Source of the DNA: Chloroflexota bacterium | GTDB taxonomy: Bacteria > Chloroflexota > Dehalococcoidia > Lucifugimonadales > Lucifugimonadaceae | Direction of reading: 5' to 3' | NCBI GenBank assembly: GCA_013911545.1 | Contig: JACETA010000027.1 | Location: 1-10,218, forward strand | Length of the DNA: 10,218 nucleotides | Made by a program: the position numbers and the translations under genes | The notes under the pieces: generated by a model | Told to the model about the DNA's origin: nothing | What the model saw: the letters and a program-made list of their open reading frames with translations, nothing else | Database searches by the model: none | Shown here: in pieces, positions 1 to 6,573 of the stretch | How the letters are laid out: each line of letters opens with the position of its first letter | How positions within the stretch are numbered: position 1 is the first letter of the stretch

Positions 1-578
1 AAGTCCAAGGAGAAATAAAGTACAAAGAAGAAAATATTAATAATCTAGATCCTGCTGAAGTTAGATACAGGATAGGAATGGTTTTTCAAAAGCCCAATCC
101 TTTTCCCAAATCCATGTATGAAAATGTAGCTTTTGGGCCTAAAGTTAATGGGATTAAAGATAATCTTGATGAAATAGTTGAAGCATCCTTAAAAAAAGCA
201 GACCTTTGGAAAGAAGTAAAAGATAGGCTTAAAGAAAATGCATATGGTTTATCAGGTGGTCAGCAACAAAGACTTTGTATCGCTAGATCTTTAGCTGTAA
301 ATCCAGAAGTAATTTTGATGGATGAGCCGTGTTCAGCACTTGACCCGATATCAACAGACAGAATTGAAGAATTGATTAAAGAATTATCAAAAACAATGAC
401 AATTCTTATCGTTACGCACAATATGCAGCAGGCAATTAGGGTATCTGATTATGCAGCTTGCATGATGGCTGGCGAAGAAAGAATAGGTGAGCTCATTGAG
501 TATGGAGAGGTTGATCAAATTTTTGGAAACCCTATTGATAAAAGAACTGAAAATTATGTTACAGGTAGAATTGGTTAG
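1..578 (+). CDS. pstB: Phosphate ABC transporter ATP-binding protein PstB (5' end outside window)
   Basis: This is the cytoplasmic ATPase that powers high-affinity phosphate import through the PstCA membrane channel. The reading frame is open from base 3, so the start codon and the Walker A loop lie upstream of the window; about 191 residues are visible, against about 250 for the family. The Q-loop region reads MVFQKPNPFP (bases 78-107), which is characteristic of PstB. The ABC signature LSGGQ is at 249-263, Walker B with its catalytic glutamate is VILMDEP followed by the PstB-typical CSALDP (from 309), and the H-loop histidine of VTHN is at 417-419. All visible ATPase motifs are intact. phoU follows after 11 nt, matching the usual pstSCAB-phoU order. 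Expression is presumably phosphate-responsive, but the operon promoter is not in the window. Confidence 0.97.
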   Translation, partial: VQGEIKYKEENINNLDPAEVRYRIGMVFQKPNPFPKSMYENVAFGPKVNGIKDNLDEIVEASLKKADLWKEVKDRLKENAYGLSGGQQQRLCIARSLAVNPEVILMDEPCSALDPISTDRIEELIKELSKTMTILIVTHNMQQAIRVSDYAACMMAGEERIGELIEYGEVDQIFGNPIDKRTENYVTGRIG

Positions 579-589
579 AATAGACTGAC

Positions 590-1288
590 ATGAATGAGTA
601 CAGAGGTAGAAAGTCACTAGATTTAGATCTTTTAGAAGTTGAGACAAAGATTAACGTTTTATTCAGGTTAGTCAATTCAGCTTTTAATGATTGCATGGAG
701 TCTTTTTATGAAAAAGATTTAATTCTTTCAAAGAAAATTATTGAAGAAGATAAGAATATAAACCAACTTTCAAATGAAGTTGAAAGTTTAGCTGTTAATG
801 TAATTAGGAACCAAACACCAGTTGCAACCGATATAAGAAAATTAACATCTCACATCTTTGTTGCTCAAGAACTAGAAAGAATAGGTGACTACTTAAGAGG
901 CATATCTCGAATAAATATAAAAATTGGTGACGAACCATTTATTACAAAATTTGAAAAAATTCCAAAAATGGAAAAAGTTGCAAAAGAAATGCTTAAAATG
1001 AGCATGAAGTCCTATTTAAATGAAAAAAAATCAAAAGCTGTAATAGAGGTGTCAAAAGAAATATTCACTCGAGATGACGAAATTGATAATTTAAATACAC
1101 AGGTTCAGCAGGATCTAATAAAAAGGATGTCTAAAAATTCAAAACTTGTTAAACAAGGAACTTACATTATTTGGGTTGCTCATAATTTAGAAAGAATTTC
1201 AGACAGATCTACAAATATCGCAGAACGAACTCTATATGTTTTAACTGGAGATTCGTCATCTATAATAGATCACGATCTTGACGAATAG
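590..1288 (+). CDS. phoU: Phosphate signalling complex protein PhoU
   Basis: PhoU is a cytoplasmic helical protein that couples the Pst transporter to the phosphate-sensing histidine kinase and restrains uptake when phosphate is plentiful. The protein has 232 residues, typical of the family, and consists of two PhoU helical repeats. Each carries the metal-binding E-x-x-x-D pattern: LERIGD with E96 and D100 in the first repeat, and LERISD with E201 and D205 in the second. The second motif continues as the classical RSTNIAER. The first is less canonical, with YLRGISR where many homologues have a variant of AVNIAE. It starts 11 nt after pstB and is surely co-transcribed with it. No Shine-Dalgarno sequence precedes the ATG. 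The last 19 bp overlap the end of the convergent gene. Confidence 0.95.
   Translation: MNEYRGRKSLDLDLLEVETKINVLFRLVNSAFNDCMESFYEKDLILSKKIIEEDKNINQLSNEVESLAVNVIRNQTPVATDIRKLTSHIFVAQELERIGDYLRGISRINIKIGDEPFITKFEKIPKMEKVAKEMLKMSMKSYLNEKKSKAVIEVSKEIFTRDDEIDNLNTQVQQDLIKRMSKNSKLVKQGTYIIWVAHNLERISDRSTNIAERTLYVLTGDSSSIIDHDLDE
1251..1286. repeat. Inverted repeat at the convergent gene ends
   Basis: ATTCGTCA at 1251-1258 is exactly repeated in inverse as TGACGAAT at 1279-1286, separated by 20 nt that contain a further small palindrome (TCTAT-A-ATAGA, 1259-1269). The repeat spans the overlapping 3' ends of phoU and the minus-strand HTH gene. It could be a hairpin that protects transcript ends or helps bidirectional termination. 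Neither side has an immediate T-run, so it is not a standard intrinsic terminator, and coding constraint or chance could also explain it. Confidence 0.3.
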
Positions 1289-1599
1289 GTTTCAAATTTC
1301 TTGTAAATATTATTTTTAATATCTAAATTTATACTCACATCAGGTTTAATTTTTTTTAATGATCTATGCACTGTCCTTATGCTTATATTGTATTTATCAG
1401 CAATTTGTTTGTTTGATAAACCCTCAGATCTATCTTTAATAATATTGTTATCTCGAGTGCTTTTTTCTAAATTACGAACGAGAGACGGGTTATCATAAAC
1501 ACATATTTCTATAGGGCAGCTCAAGCATGATGAGCTGAATCTGCACCCCGAGTCCTTAAAATTTATTTCTTCTTTTTTTAAATCTAAATTATTTAACAT
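1270..1599 (-). CDS. Small Cys4 / helix-turn-helix protein, probable transcription regulator
   Basis: This 109-residue protein has no confidently recognised family name. The N-terminal third carries four cysteines in the pattern C-X5-C-X2-C-X4-C (C19, C25, C28, C33; core CLSCPIEICVYD), which could bind zinc or an iron-sulfur cluster. Residues about 58-86 form a clear helix-turn-helix: GLSNKQIADKYNISIRTVHR, then a lysine-rich helix, resembling sigma region 4, resolvase or LuxR-type HTH units. The C-terminal 20 residues are polar and without visible motif. Similar short proteins with a CxxCP...CVYD segment and an HTH are, from memory, seen in Chloroflexota. The gene is monocistronic, convergent with phoU and divergent from cinA, behind a strong predicted promoter covered by two palindromes, so it looks tightly repressed or self-regulated. 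Coding status is supported by the promoter and the ordered motifs; function is inference. Confidence 0.8.
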   Translation of the reverse strand: MLNNLDLKKEEINFKDSGCRFSSSCLSCPIEICVYDNPSLVRNLEKSTRDNNIIKDRSEGLSNKQIADKYNISIRTVHRSLKKIKPDVSINLDIKNNIYKKFETYSSRS

Positions 1600-1607
1600 C
1601 TTATTAA

Positions 1608-1623
1608 TAGAACTTTTGTTCTA
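1608..1623. promoter_or_regulatory. Second GAAC-N4-GTTC operator (box 1)
   Basis: TAGAACTTTTGTTCTA has perfect 6-bp inverted arms around a TTTT centre. It shares TAGAAC-N4-GTTCTA with box 2, and the two centres are 22 bp apart, about two helical turns, so two dimers would bind the same DNA face. It overlaps the predicted start of the HTH-gene transcript (about 1619). Confidence 0.68.
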
Positions 1624-1625
1624 AT

Positions 1626-1653
1626 AGTATAGAACATATGTTCTATATGTCAA
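1626..1653 (-). promoter_or_regulatory. Sigma70-type promoter for the HTH gene
   Basis: Read on the minus strand, a perfect -35 box TTGACA (1653 to 1648) is followed after 16 bp by TATACT (1631 to 1626), one mismatch from the -10 consensus. Transcription would start near 1619, leaving an untranslated leader of about 20 nt before the ATG at 1599. It is the best promoter match I found in the window. Confidence 0.75.
1628..1647. promoter_or_regulatory. 20-bp perfect palindrome, GAAC-N4-GTTC operator (box 2)
   Basis: TATAGAACATATGTTCTATA is a perfect 20-bp palindrome. Its core GAAC-ATAT-GTTC satisfies the central part (GAACRNRYGTTC) of the LexA/DinR SOS box known from Bacillus and other Gram-positive bacteria, with A and T at the outer flanks instead of C and G. 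It occupies the whole 16-bp spacer and the first half of the -10 box of the minus-strand promoter, the position expected of a repressor site. The binding protein is not shown by the sequence: LexA or the adjacent HTH protein are the leading candidates. Confidence 0.75.
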
Positions 1654-1676
1654 CTACCCTTTTTTCTAAGAAAATT

Positions 1677-1682
1677 TATAAT
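1677..1682 (+). promoter_or_regulatory. -10 box for cinA, probably leaderless transcript
   Basis: A perfect TATAAT ends 6 nt before the cinA ATG at 1689, so transcription would begin at or next to the start codon. No convincing -35 box is seen 16-18 bp upstream, and there is no ribosome binding site. The GAAC palindromes lie about 40-80 bp upstream of this start, so a repressor there would not cover the -10 directly. Confidence 0.5.
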
Positions 1683-1688
1683 TAAGTT

Positions 1689-2912
1689 ATGAATGCTGAA
1701 ATTGTTGCTATTGGTTCTGAGTTGTTATTGGGTCAAATTATTGACTCAAATTCTGCGTGGATTTCAAAAAGACTTGCTGAGAATGGAATCAATTTATTTT
1801 ATAAAACGATTGTTGGAGATAATCCGGAAAGAATGGATTACATATTGTCTAAATCATTATCAAGGGCAGACATAGTTATTACATGCGGAGGAATAGGCCC
1901 GACTAAAGATGATATAACTAGAGACATTGTCGCGAAGGTTACTGGAAAAAAGTTAGTTCCGGATCAAGATTCCCTCGACCATATTAATAATAGATTTAGA
2001 AAAAGAGGGATGATACCAACCAAGAATAACGATAGGCAGGCATATTTTCCAGAAAACTCCATAATTGTAAAGAATCCCAATGGGACAGCACCTTCTTTTA
2101 TTGTTGAAAAAGACAACAAATGCATTATTTCTTTGCCTGGGGTACCTTTCGAAATGAAGTGGCTTATTGATAATGAAATAATTCCTTATCTAGTTAGTAA
2201 ATATAAACTTGAAGAGATAATTCATTACAAGGTATTAAAAACTATAGATTTAGGTGAAAGTAATGTAGATGATTTAATTGGAAATATAATGGAAACTTCA
2301 GAAAACCCAACTGTAGGGGTTCTTGCGCACCCAGGACAAGTTGATGTAAGAATTGCTGCGAAAGCAAAAAATAAAGAAGAAGCATCAAAATTAATTTCAC
2401 CTGTAAAAAAAGAAATTGAAAAACTGCTAGGTAATAATATTTTTGGCGAAGACGATGAAACTTTAGAAAAAGTCGTTGCAAATAATTTAGAAAATAGTGG
2501 CAAATCAATTTCGATATTTGAAAATATTTCTAGTGGTGTAATTTCTAATTCAATTAAAGATTTTGCTAGAAATAACTTTAAAATTGGACTGACATCCAAT
2601 GATGAAAATATAAATAAATTTTTAAAAAAATTTGATTTTGATTTAAAAGATGATTCACCTGAAAAAAAATGTTTAGAGCTTGCAAAATTTATTAAATCTA
2701 TATCTATGTCAGACATTGGGTTTGCTTATTATGGAATTATTAACGGAGATGAAAATGTTCAAAATCTTGGACAGGGAGAAAGTTATTTTGCTATTGTTGA
2801 TGACTCTAAACATCAAACCAAACACATAAGGTCAGCTGGGATTGGTGTTCCAGATAAAAGAAGGGCTATAATGAGTTCATTGAGTTTAATAAAGAAATTT
2901 TTGGATAATTAA
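1689..2912 (+). CDS. cinA: CinA-family protein with intact N-terminal domain and degenerate C-terminal amidase domain
   Basis: CinA proteins combine an N-terminal MoaB/MogA-like domain (COG1058, reported to hydrolyse ADP-ribose) with a C-terminal PncC-type nicotinamide-nucleotide amidase, both linked to NAD by-product recycling. At 407 residues the length is normal. The first 170 residues are textbook CinA: EIVAIGSELLLGQIIDSNS (4-22), VGDNPERM (42-49), CGGIGPTKDDITRD (66-79) and LPGVPFEMKWL (149-159). The C-terminal domain (about 255-407) keeps the fold-length pattern and the final GVPDKRRAIMSSLSLIKKFL helix. However, the amidase motif AESCTGG is replaced by FENISSG (277-283), so the nucleophilic serine position is N279, and the later TGIAGP...KPVG motif is also lost (around 347-363). 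The amidase is therefore probably inactive. The gene heads a packed cluster, with the next ATG directly following its TAA. The start is supported by homology to the MxAEI N-terminus and a TATAAT just upstream. Confidence 0.93.
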   Translation: MNAEIVAIGSELLLGQIIDSNSAWISKRLAENGINLFYKTIVGDNPERMDYILSKSLSRADIVITCGGIGPTKDDITRDIVAKVTGKKLVPDQDSLDHINNRFRKRGMIPTKNNDRQAYFPENSIIVKNPNGTAPSFIVEKDNKCIISLPGVPFEMKWLIDNEIIPYLVSKYKLEEIIHYKVLKTIDLGESNVDDLIGNIMETSENPTVGVLAHPGQVDVRIAAKAKNKEEASKLISPVKKEIEKLLGNNIFGEDDETLEKVVANNLENSGKSISIFENISSGVISNSIKDFARNNFKIGLTSNDENINKFLKKFDFDLKDDSPEKKCLELAKFIKSISMSDIGFAYYGIINGDENVQNLGQGESYFAIVDDSKHQTKHIRSAGIGVPDKRRAIMSSLSLIKKFLDN

Positions 2913-3968
2913 ATGAAATCTATATCAGCTATTCAGCTTCATAATAAACCTGAGCTTATAGTTGATGAAATTGATATTGCTGATCCAACTGGAAAGCAAG
3001 TAATGGTAAAACTTATATCGAGTGGAATATGCCACTCTCAACTTCACCAAATTCATGATAATAATTTACCTAAACCTTTTCTATTGGGACACGAGGCAAC
3101 TGGAGTAGTAATGAAAACTGGTCCAGATTGCAGTTATGTTAAGGAAGGCGACCACGTTATAGCCACATGGGTAAGGAGAACTCCTATACAGGGTAGGTAT
3201 CTTCCAGATTTACAAGGTGTAAGTTATCAAGAGAAAAAATTAAATTGCCGAATAACTTTTACATGGTCAGAGATAATAATATGTGAAGATGAATATATAG
3301 TTAAAATTCCAAAAAAATATGCAACTCCTGAATCATGCATAGTTGGTTGCTCAATTTTAACAGGTGCTGGTGCTGTAAAGAATACTGCAAAAGTTCAGCC
3401 AGGTGAAACGGTTGCTGTTTTTGGAGTGGGTGGAATTGGGCTTGCTTCAGTAAAAATGGCATCTTTATCTGATGCAGCAAAAATAATTGCAATTGATATT
3501 GATAATGAAAAATTAGAGTTTTCAAAAAAATTTGGTGCAACACATACCATTAATTCTTTACAAAGCGATCCCATAAGAGAAATTCATGACTTAACTAATG
3601 GTGGGGTTGATTATGCTTTTGATGCAATTGGGAAACAAATTACAATGAGACAGATTTTGGAGGCAACTAAAAAGGGTGGTTCGGGTGCTGAAAATTTAGG
3701 AGGCACATCAATTCTTATCGGTATACCTGAATCTGGAGATATTGTTTTAGATACCAACCAAATTTTATTAAATCAAAAATCTTTCAAAGGAAGTTTGGGG
3801 GCCACATACCCTGAAAAAGATTTCAATTATTTTTTAGAAATGTACGAAAAAGGCAAATTTCCTATAGATAAAATGGTAAGTGAATCATTTAAGCTTAAAG
3901 ATATAAATAGCGCCTGCAGTAAATTAGAAAATGGTGAAATAACGGGAAGATCCATAATTAAATTTTGA
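2913..3968 (+). CDS. Zinc-dependent alcohol dehydrogenase family protein (MDR superfamily)
   Basis: This is a 351-residue medium-chain dehydrogenase/reductase, predicted cytoplasmic, likely oxidising an alcohol or reducing an aldehyde with NAD. Catalytic zinc ligands are visible as C40 (SGICHSQ), H60-E61 (LGHEATG) and C146 (VGCSILTG). The Rossmann fold has GVGGIG (171-176) and an acidic D195 at the end of the second strand (IIAIDIDNEK), which favours NAD over NADP. The usual structural-zinc lobe with four closely spaced cysteines is absent: the segment about 83-112 reads ATWVRRTPIQGRYLPDLQG and onward, with only C112. I recall a Chloroflexota/proteobacterial subfamily with this segment, related to class III and mycothiol-type enzymes, but the substrate cannot be told. 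The ATG abuts the cinA stop codon, and folC follows after 2 nt, so it is translationally linked to both. No Shine-Dalgarno is seen. Confidence 0.9.
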   Translation: MKSISAIQLHNKPELIVDEIDIADPTGKQVMVKLISSGICHSQLHQIHDNNLPKPFLLGHEATGVVMKTGPDCSYVKEGDHVIATWVRRTPIQGRYLPDLQGVSYQEKKLNCRITFTWSEIIICEDEYIVKIPKKYATPESCIVGCSILTGAGAVKNTAKVQPGETVAVFGVGGIGLASVKMASLSDAAKIIAIDIDNEKLEFSKKFGATHTINSLQSDPIREIHDLTNGGVDYAFDAIGKQITMRQILEATKKGGSGAENLGGTSILIGIPESGDIVLDTNQILLNQKSFKGSLGATYPEKDFNYFLEMYEKGKFPIDKMVSESFKLKDINSACSKLENGEITGRSIIKF

Positions 3969-3970
3969 TT

Positions 3971-5287
3971 ATGACGGATTTTGATTATTCAAAAACCATT
4001 AAAAATCTTGAAAAAAGATTTAACTTTGAAAAAAAAGAGAGTATTAAATTTTCATTTTTTAAATTAGAAAGAAGTTTCAAGCTCATGGAACTTTTAGGAA
4101 ATCCTCACGAATCAAATGCATTTACAATTCACATTGCAGGGACAAATGGAAAAGGGAGCGTCTCATCATTATTATCTTCGATTTTATCGTTAAAATATAA
4201 AGTTGGTCTATACACTTCACCTCACTTATATGATTACACTGAAAGAATAAAGATAAATAAAAAAAATATTCCTAAAAAAAACTTTATTGATATTTATAAT
4301 GAAGTTGAAAAAATGATAACGAATTATGAAAAAGAATCGGGTATTCAATTTTCTTTTTTTGAAATTCTTACCGCAATAAGTTTTATTTATTTTAAAAAAA
4401 ATGATGTTGATGTGAATATAATTGAAACCGGACTTGGAGGCACATTAGATACCACTAATGTATTAAACTCTAACATTCAAGTTATTACCCCTATTAGTTA
4501 CGACCACCAAAATGTTTTAGGAAATGATATTGAATCAATAGCAAAGAATAAGGCTGGAATTATAAAGAAGGGATCAACTGTGGTAATTTCAAAGCAAATT
4601 GAAAAGGCTTTTCAGGTTATTAAAAATGAATCAATTAAGAATGAATCTAAATTAATCTCTTCAACTTACTCTTTAAAAGGCAAGTCATATTTAAAAAATT
4701 GCCTGATGAATTCAGTAATTGAAATTGAGAATACGGAGTATAGAATTATCTCAAACTCTATAGGGGGTTATTATTTAGATAATGCAGCCCTTTCAATTCA
4801 AACTATAAACCAAATTAAAAAATTTAAATTTAGTAAATCCGAAATAGAAACTGGAATAGAAAATAATTACTGGCCATGTAGAGGAAATATCAAAAAATAT
4901 CAAAAAAGAATTTTTTATATAGATGGTGCCCATAATGAAGATGGGTTTAAAAAACTTGATTCTTCAATTAATGAATTTTTAAAAAAAGATTTTATTTTTA
5001 TTTTTGGTTTGAATAAAAATCATAGTATTGATAGTGCAATAAATTTTATAAAAAAATACAATTGCAAAACTATCATTTCTAGGTCAAATCATCCGAAATC
5101 AGAAAGAATTGAATACATAGAAAAAAAATTGGAATATAATGATATAAATTATATTAAATCTGGCAACACTAAAGAGGCATTAAATATATCTTTGAAGGAA
5201 TCAAAAATAAATGAAATGATCGTAACCGCAGGATCACTTTTTGTTTCTTCTGAAATAAGCAAACTAATTGACAATGAGCAGAAATAA
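3971..5287 (+). CDS. folC: Folylpolyglutamate synthase / dihydrofolate synthase
   Basis: FolC joins glutamate to dihydropteroate and/or adds further glutamates to folates, using ATP in the cytoplasm. Starting at the ATG the protein has 438 residues, normal for the Mur-ligase-like family. The P-loop is GTNGKGS (57-63). YTSPHLYDYTERI (81-93) is the typical folate-side motif, followed by ETGLGGTLDTTNVL (152-165), SYDHQNVLG (177-185) with KNKAGIIKKG (192-201), which contains the lysine expected to be carbamylated, and DGAHN (318-322) opening the C-terminal domain. WPCRGN (301-306) stands where most homologues have WPGR. Whether it is mono- or bifunctional cannot be decided from sequence. I prefer the ATG at 3971 over an in-frame TTG at 3965 that overlaps the preceding stop. 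It overlaps fabF by 14 nt. Confidence 0.93.
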   Translation: MTDFDYSKTIKNLEKRFNFEKKESIKFSFFKLERSFKLMELLGNPHESNAFTIHIAGTNGKGSVSSLLSSILSLKYKVGLYTSPHLYDYTERIKINKKNIPKKNFIDIYNEVEKMITNYEKESGIQFSFFEILTAISFIYFKKNDVDVNIIETGLGGTLDTTNVLNSNIQVITPISYDHQNVLGNDIESIAKNKAGIIKKGSTVVISKQIEKAFQVIKNESIKNESKLISSTYSLKGKSYLKNCLMNSVIEIENTEYRIISNSIGGYYLDNAALSIQTINQIKKFKFSKSEIETGIENNYWPCRGNIKKYQKRIFYIDGAHNEDGFKKLDSSINEFLKKDFIFIFGLNKNHSIDSAINFIKKYNCKTIISRSNHPKSERIEYIEKKLEYNDINYIKSGNTKEALNISLKESKINEMIVTAGSLFVSSEISKLIDNEQK

Positions 5288-6527
5288 TAAAGATAGAGTA
5301 GTTGTAACTGGAATGGGAATAATATCCTGTATTGGAAATACAGTAAATGAATTTTGGAATTCATTATTAAAGGGCGAATCAGGTATAGATTATTTAACGC
5401 AGTTAAATGCAGATGATTACTCATGCAAAATTGGTGGTGAAATAAAAAAATTTGACCCCTTAAATTATATGGATAAAAAAGAATCTAAAAGGCTTGCTAA
5501 AAATTCACAATTTGCTGTTGCGGCATCAATGGAGGCTATATCGAATGCTGAAATTGATTTGAATAATTTTGAAAGATCAAATATTGGAGTTTTAATTGGA
5601 AGTGGTTCTGGAGGCACTATCCCTGAAACTGAAAAGGAATCTATAAAATTATTTAATGAAAATCGAAATACTATAAGCCCAATATATGTACCAAAAATGT
5701 TGCCAAATATGGCTGCCTCAAATGTTAGCAGGATATTTAATTTAGAAGGGTACTCAAATGCTGTATCAACTGCTTGTGCTGCTGGCACTCAAGCTATTGG
5801 GGAGGCCTATGAAGTTATTTTAAGAGGTGATGCAGACATTATGTTGGCGGGAGGTGCAGAAGCTCCTTTTTGCGAAACTACATTAGGGGGGTTTTGTAAT
5901 ATGCATGCACTTACTTCACAAAATGAAAACCCAAAAATGGCTAGTAAGCCTTTTGATAAGAATAGAGATGGTTTTGTCCCTTCTGAAGGAAGTGCCGTTC
6001 TAGTACTAGAAAAGCTAGAAAATGCCATTAATAGAGGAAAATTACCAATTGCTGAAATTCTTGGATATTCATGTACTTCAGATGCATACCATCTAGTTCA
6101 ACCTGAACCTGAAGGGAAAGGTGCAACAAATGCAATGAATAAGGCATTAAAGAAAGCAAATTTAAATTACAAAGATATTGACTACATTAATGCACACGGG
6201 ACATCAACTCCTGCAAATGATAAAGCAGAAACATTGGCAATTAAGAAAGTGTTCGGCGACCATTCGTATAATTTAAAAATAAATTCTACTAAATCAATAA
6301 TTGGTCACTCTTCTGGGGCTGCTGGTGCTATGGAAGCAATAGCCTGCGCAAAGTCAATATCAGAACAAAAAATTCACGGAACAATAAATTACAGCACACC
6401 TGACCCTGAATGTGACTTAGACTACACACCAAATGAATCAGTTGATTATGAAATTAATTATGCTCTTTCAAATAGTTTTGGATTTGGAGGTCATAACTCA
6501 TGTATCATTCTTTCAAAATTTTCATAA
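5274..6527 (+). CDS. fabF: Beta-ketoacyl-ACP synthase II
   Basis: This is the condensing enzyme of type II fatty-acid synthesis: it extends acyl-ACP by two carbons using malonyl-ACP in the cytoplasm. With 417 residues it has the family's usual length. The Cys-His-His active site is complete: nucleophile C168 in STACAAGTQ, H308 in NAHGTSTPANDKAE, and K340 with H345 in NSTKSIIGHSSGAAG. The C-terminal glycine-rich loop NSFGFGGHNS (400-409) is also intact, and the N-terminus VVVTGMGIISCIGN is typical of FabF. No acyl carrier protein gene is next to it in the window. Its ATG lies inside the end of folC (14-nt overlap), suggesting translational coupling. An in-frame TTG at 5268 would add only two residues and is less likely. 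A weak inverted repeat immediately follows the stop. Confidence 0.96.
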   Translation: MSRNNKDRVVVTGMGIISCIGNTVNEFWNSLLKGESGIDYLTQLNADDYSCKIGGEIKKFDPLNYMDKKESKRLAKNSQFAVAASMEAISNAEIDLNNFERSNIGVLIGSGSGGTIPETEKESIKLFNENRNTISPIYVPKMLPNMAASNVSRIFNLEGYSNAVSTACAAGTQAIGEAYEVILRGDADIMLAGGAEAPFCETTLGGFCNMHALTSQNENPKMASKPFDKNRDGFVPSEGSAVLVLEKLENAINRGKLPIAEILGYSCTSDAYHLVQPEPEGKGATNAMNKALKKANLNYKDIDYINAHGTSTPANDKAETLAIKKVFGDHSYNLKINSTKSIIGHSSGAAGAMEAIACAKSISEQKIHGTINYSTPDPECDLDYTPNESVDYEINYALSNSFGFGGHNSCIILSKFS

Positions 6528-6545
6528 ATTAGTAGACTAATTTTT
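6526..6545 (+). terminator. AT-rich hairpin with T-run after fabF (weak terminator candidate)
   Basis: AAATTAGT (6526-6533) and ACTAATTT (6536-6543) are perfect inverse copies separated by 2 nt, and the second arm runs into a five-T stretch (6541-6545). The layout is that of an intrinsic terminator, but the stem has only one G-C pair per arm, so it would be weak and dnaE may be reached by read-through. The first arm overlaps the fabF stop codon. Confidence 0.4.
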
Positions 6546-6564
6546 AACCAGATTATATTCTAAT

Positions 6565-6572
6565 AAATTAGT
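6565..6572 (+). repeat. Direct repeat of the hairpin arm next to the dnaE start
   Basis: AAATTAGT occurs again here, identical to the left arm at 6526-6533 and ending one base before the dnaE ATG. The central ACTAATTT (6536-6543) could thus pair either with the left copy or with this one. The second pairing would fold the dnaE translation start into a stem with a 21-nt loop. In such AT-rich DNA this may be chance. Confidence 0.35.
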
Positions 6573-6573
6573 T

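Noticed and set aside
387..647. 86-codon minus-strand frame across the pstB-phoU junction
   Set aside because: It is antisense to two conserved genes and has no recognisable domain.
1307..1322. ATATTA-TTTT-TAATAT inverted repeat inside the HTH gene
   Set aside because: It is made only of A and T in AT-rich coding DNA, so chance is sufficient.
1628..1647. 20-bp palindrome read as an intrinsic terminator
   Set aside because: There is no T-run directly after it on either strand and it lies in a divergent promoter region, where an operator is the better explanation.
2225..2716. 163-codon open frame on the minus strand inside cinA
   Set aside because: It lies wholly antisense to a well-conserved gene, its protein is low-complexity Ser/Phe/Leu-rich as expected from reverse reading of AT-rich codons, and no promoter or motif supports it.
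3965..3970. TTG start for folC
   Set aside because: It would overlap the adh stop codon and add only two residues; the ATG at 3971 is adjacent and more usual.
5268..5273. TTG start for fabF
   Set aside because: It adds only two residues before an ATG at 5274 that fits the family N-terminus.
5465..5788. 107-codon minus-strand frame inside fabF
   Set aside because: It is a mirror of conserved ketosynthase coding sequence, with no independent support.
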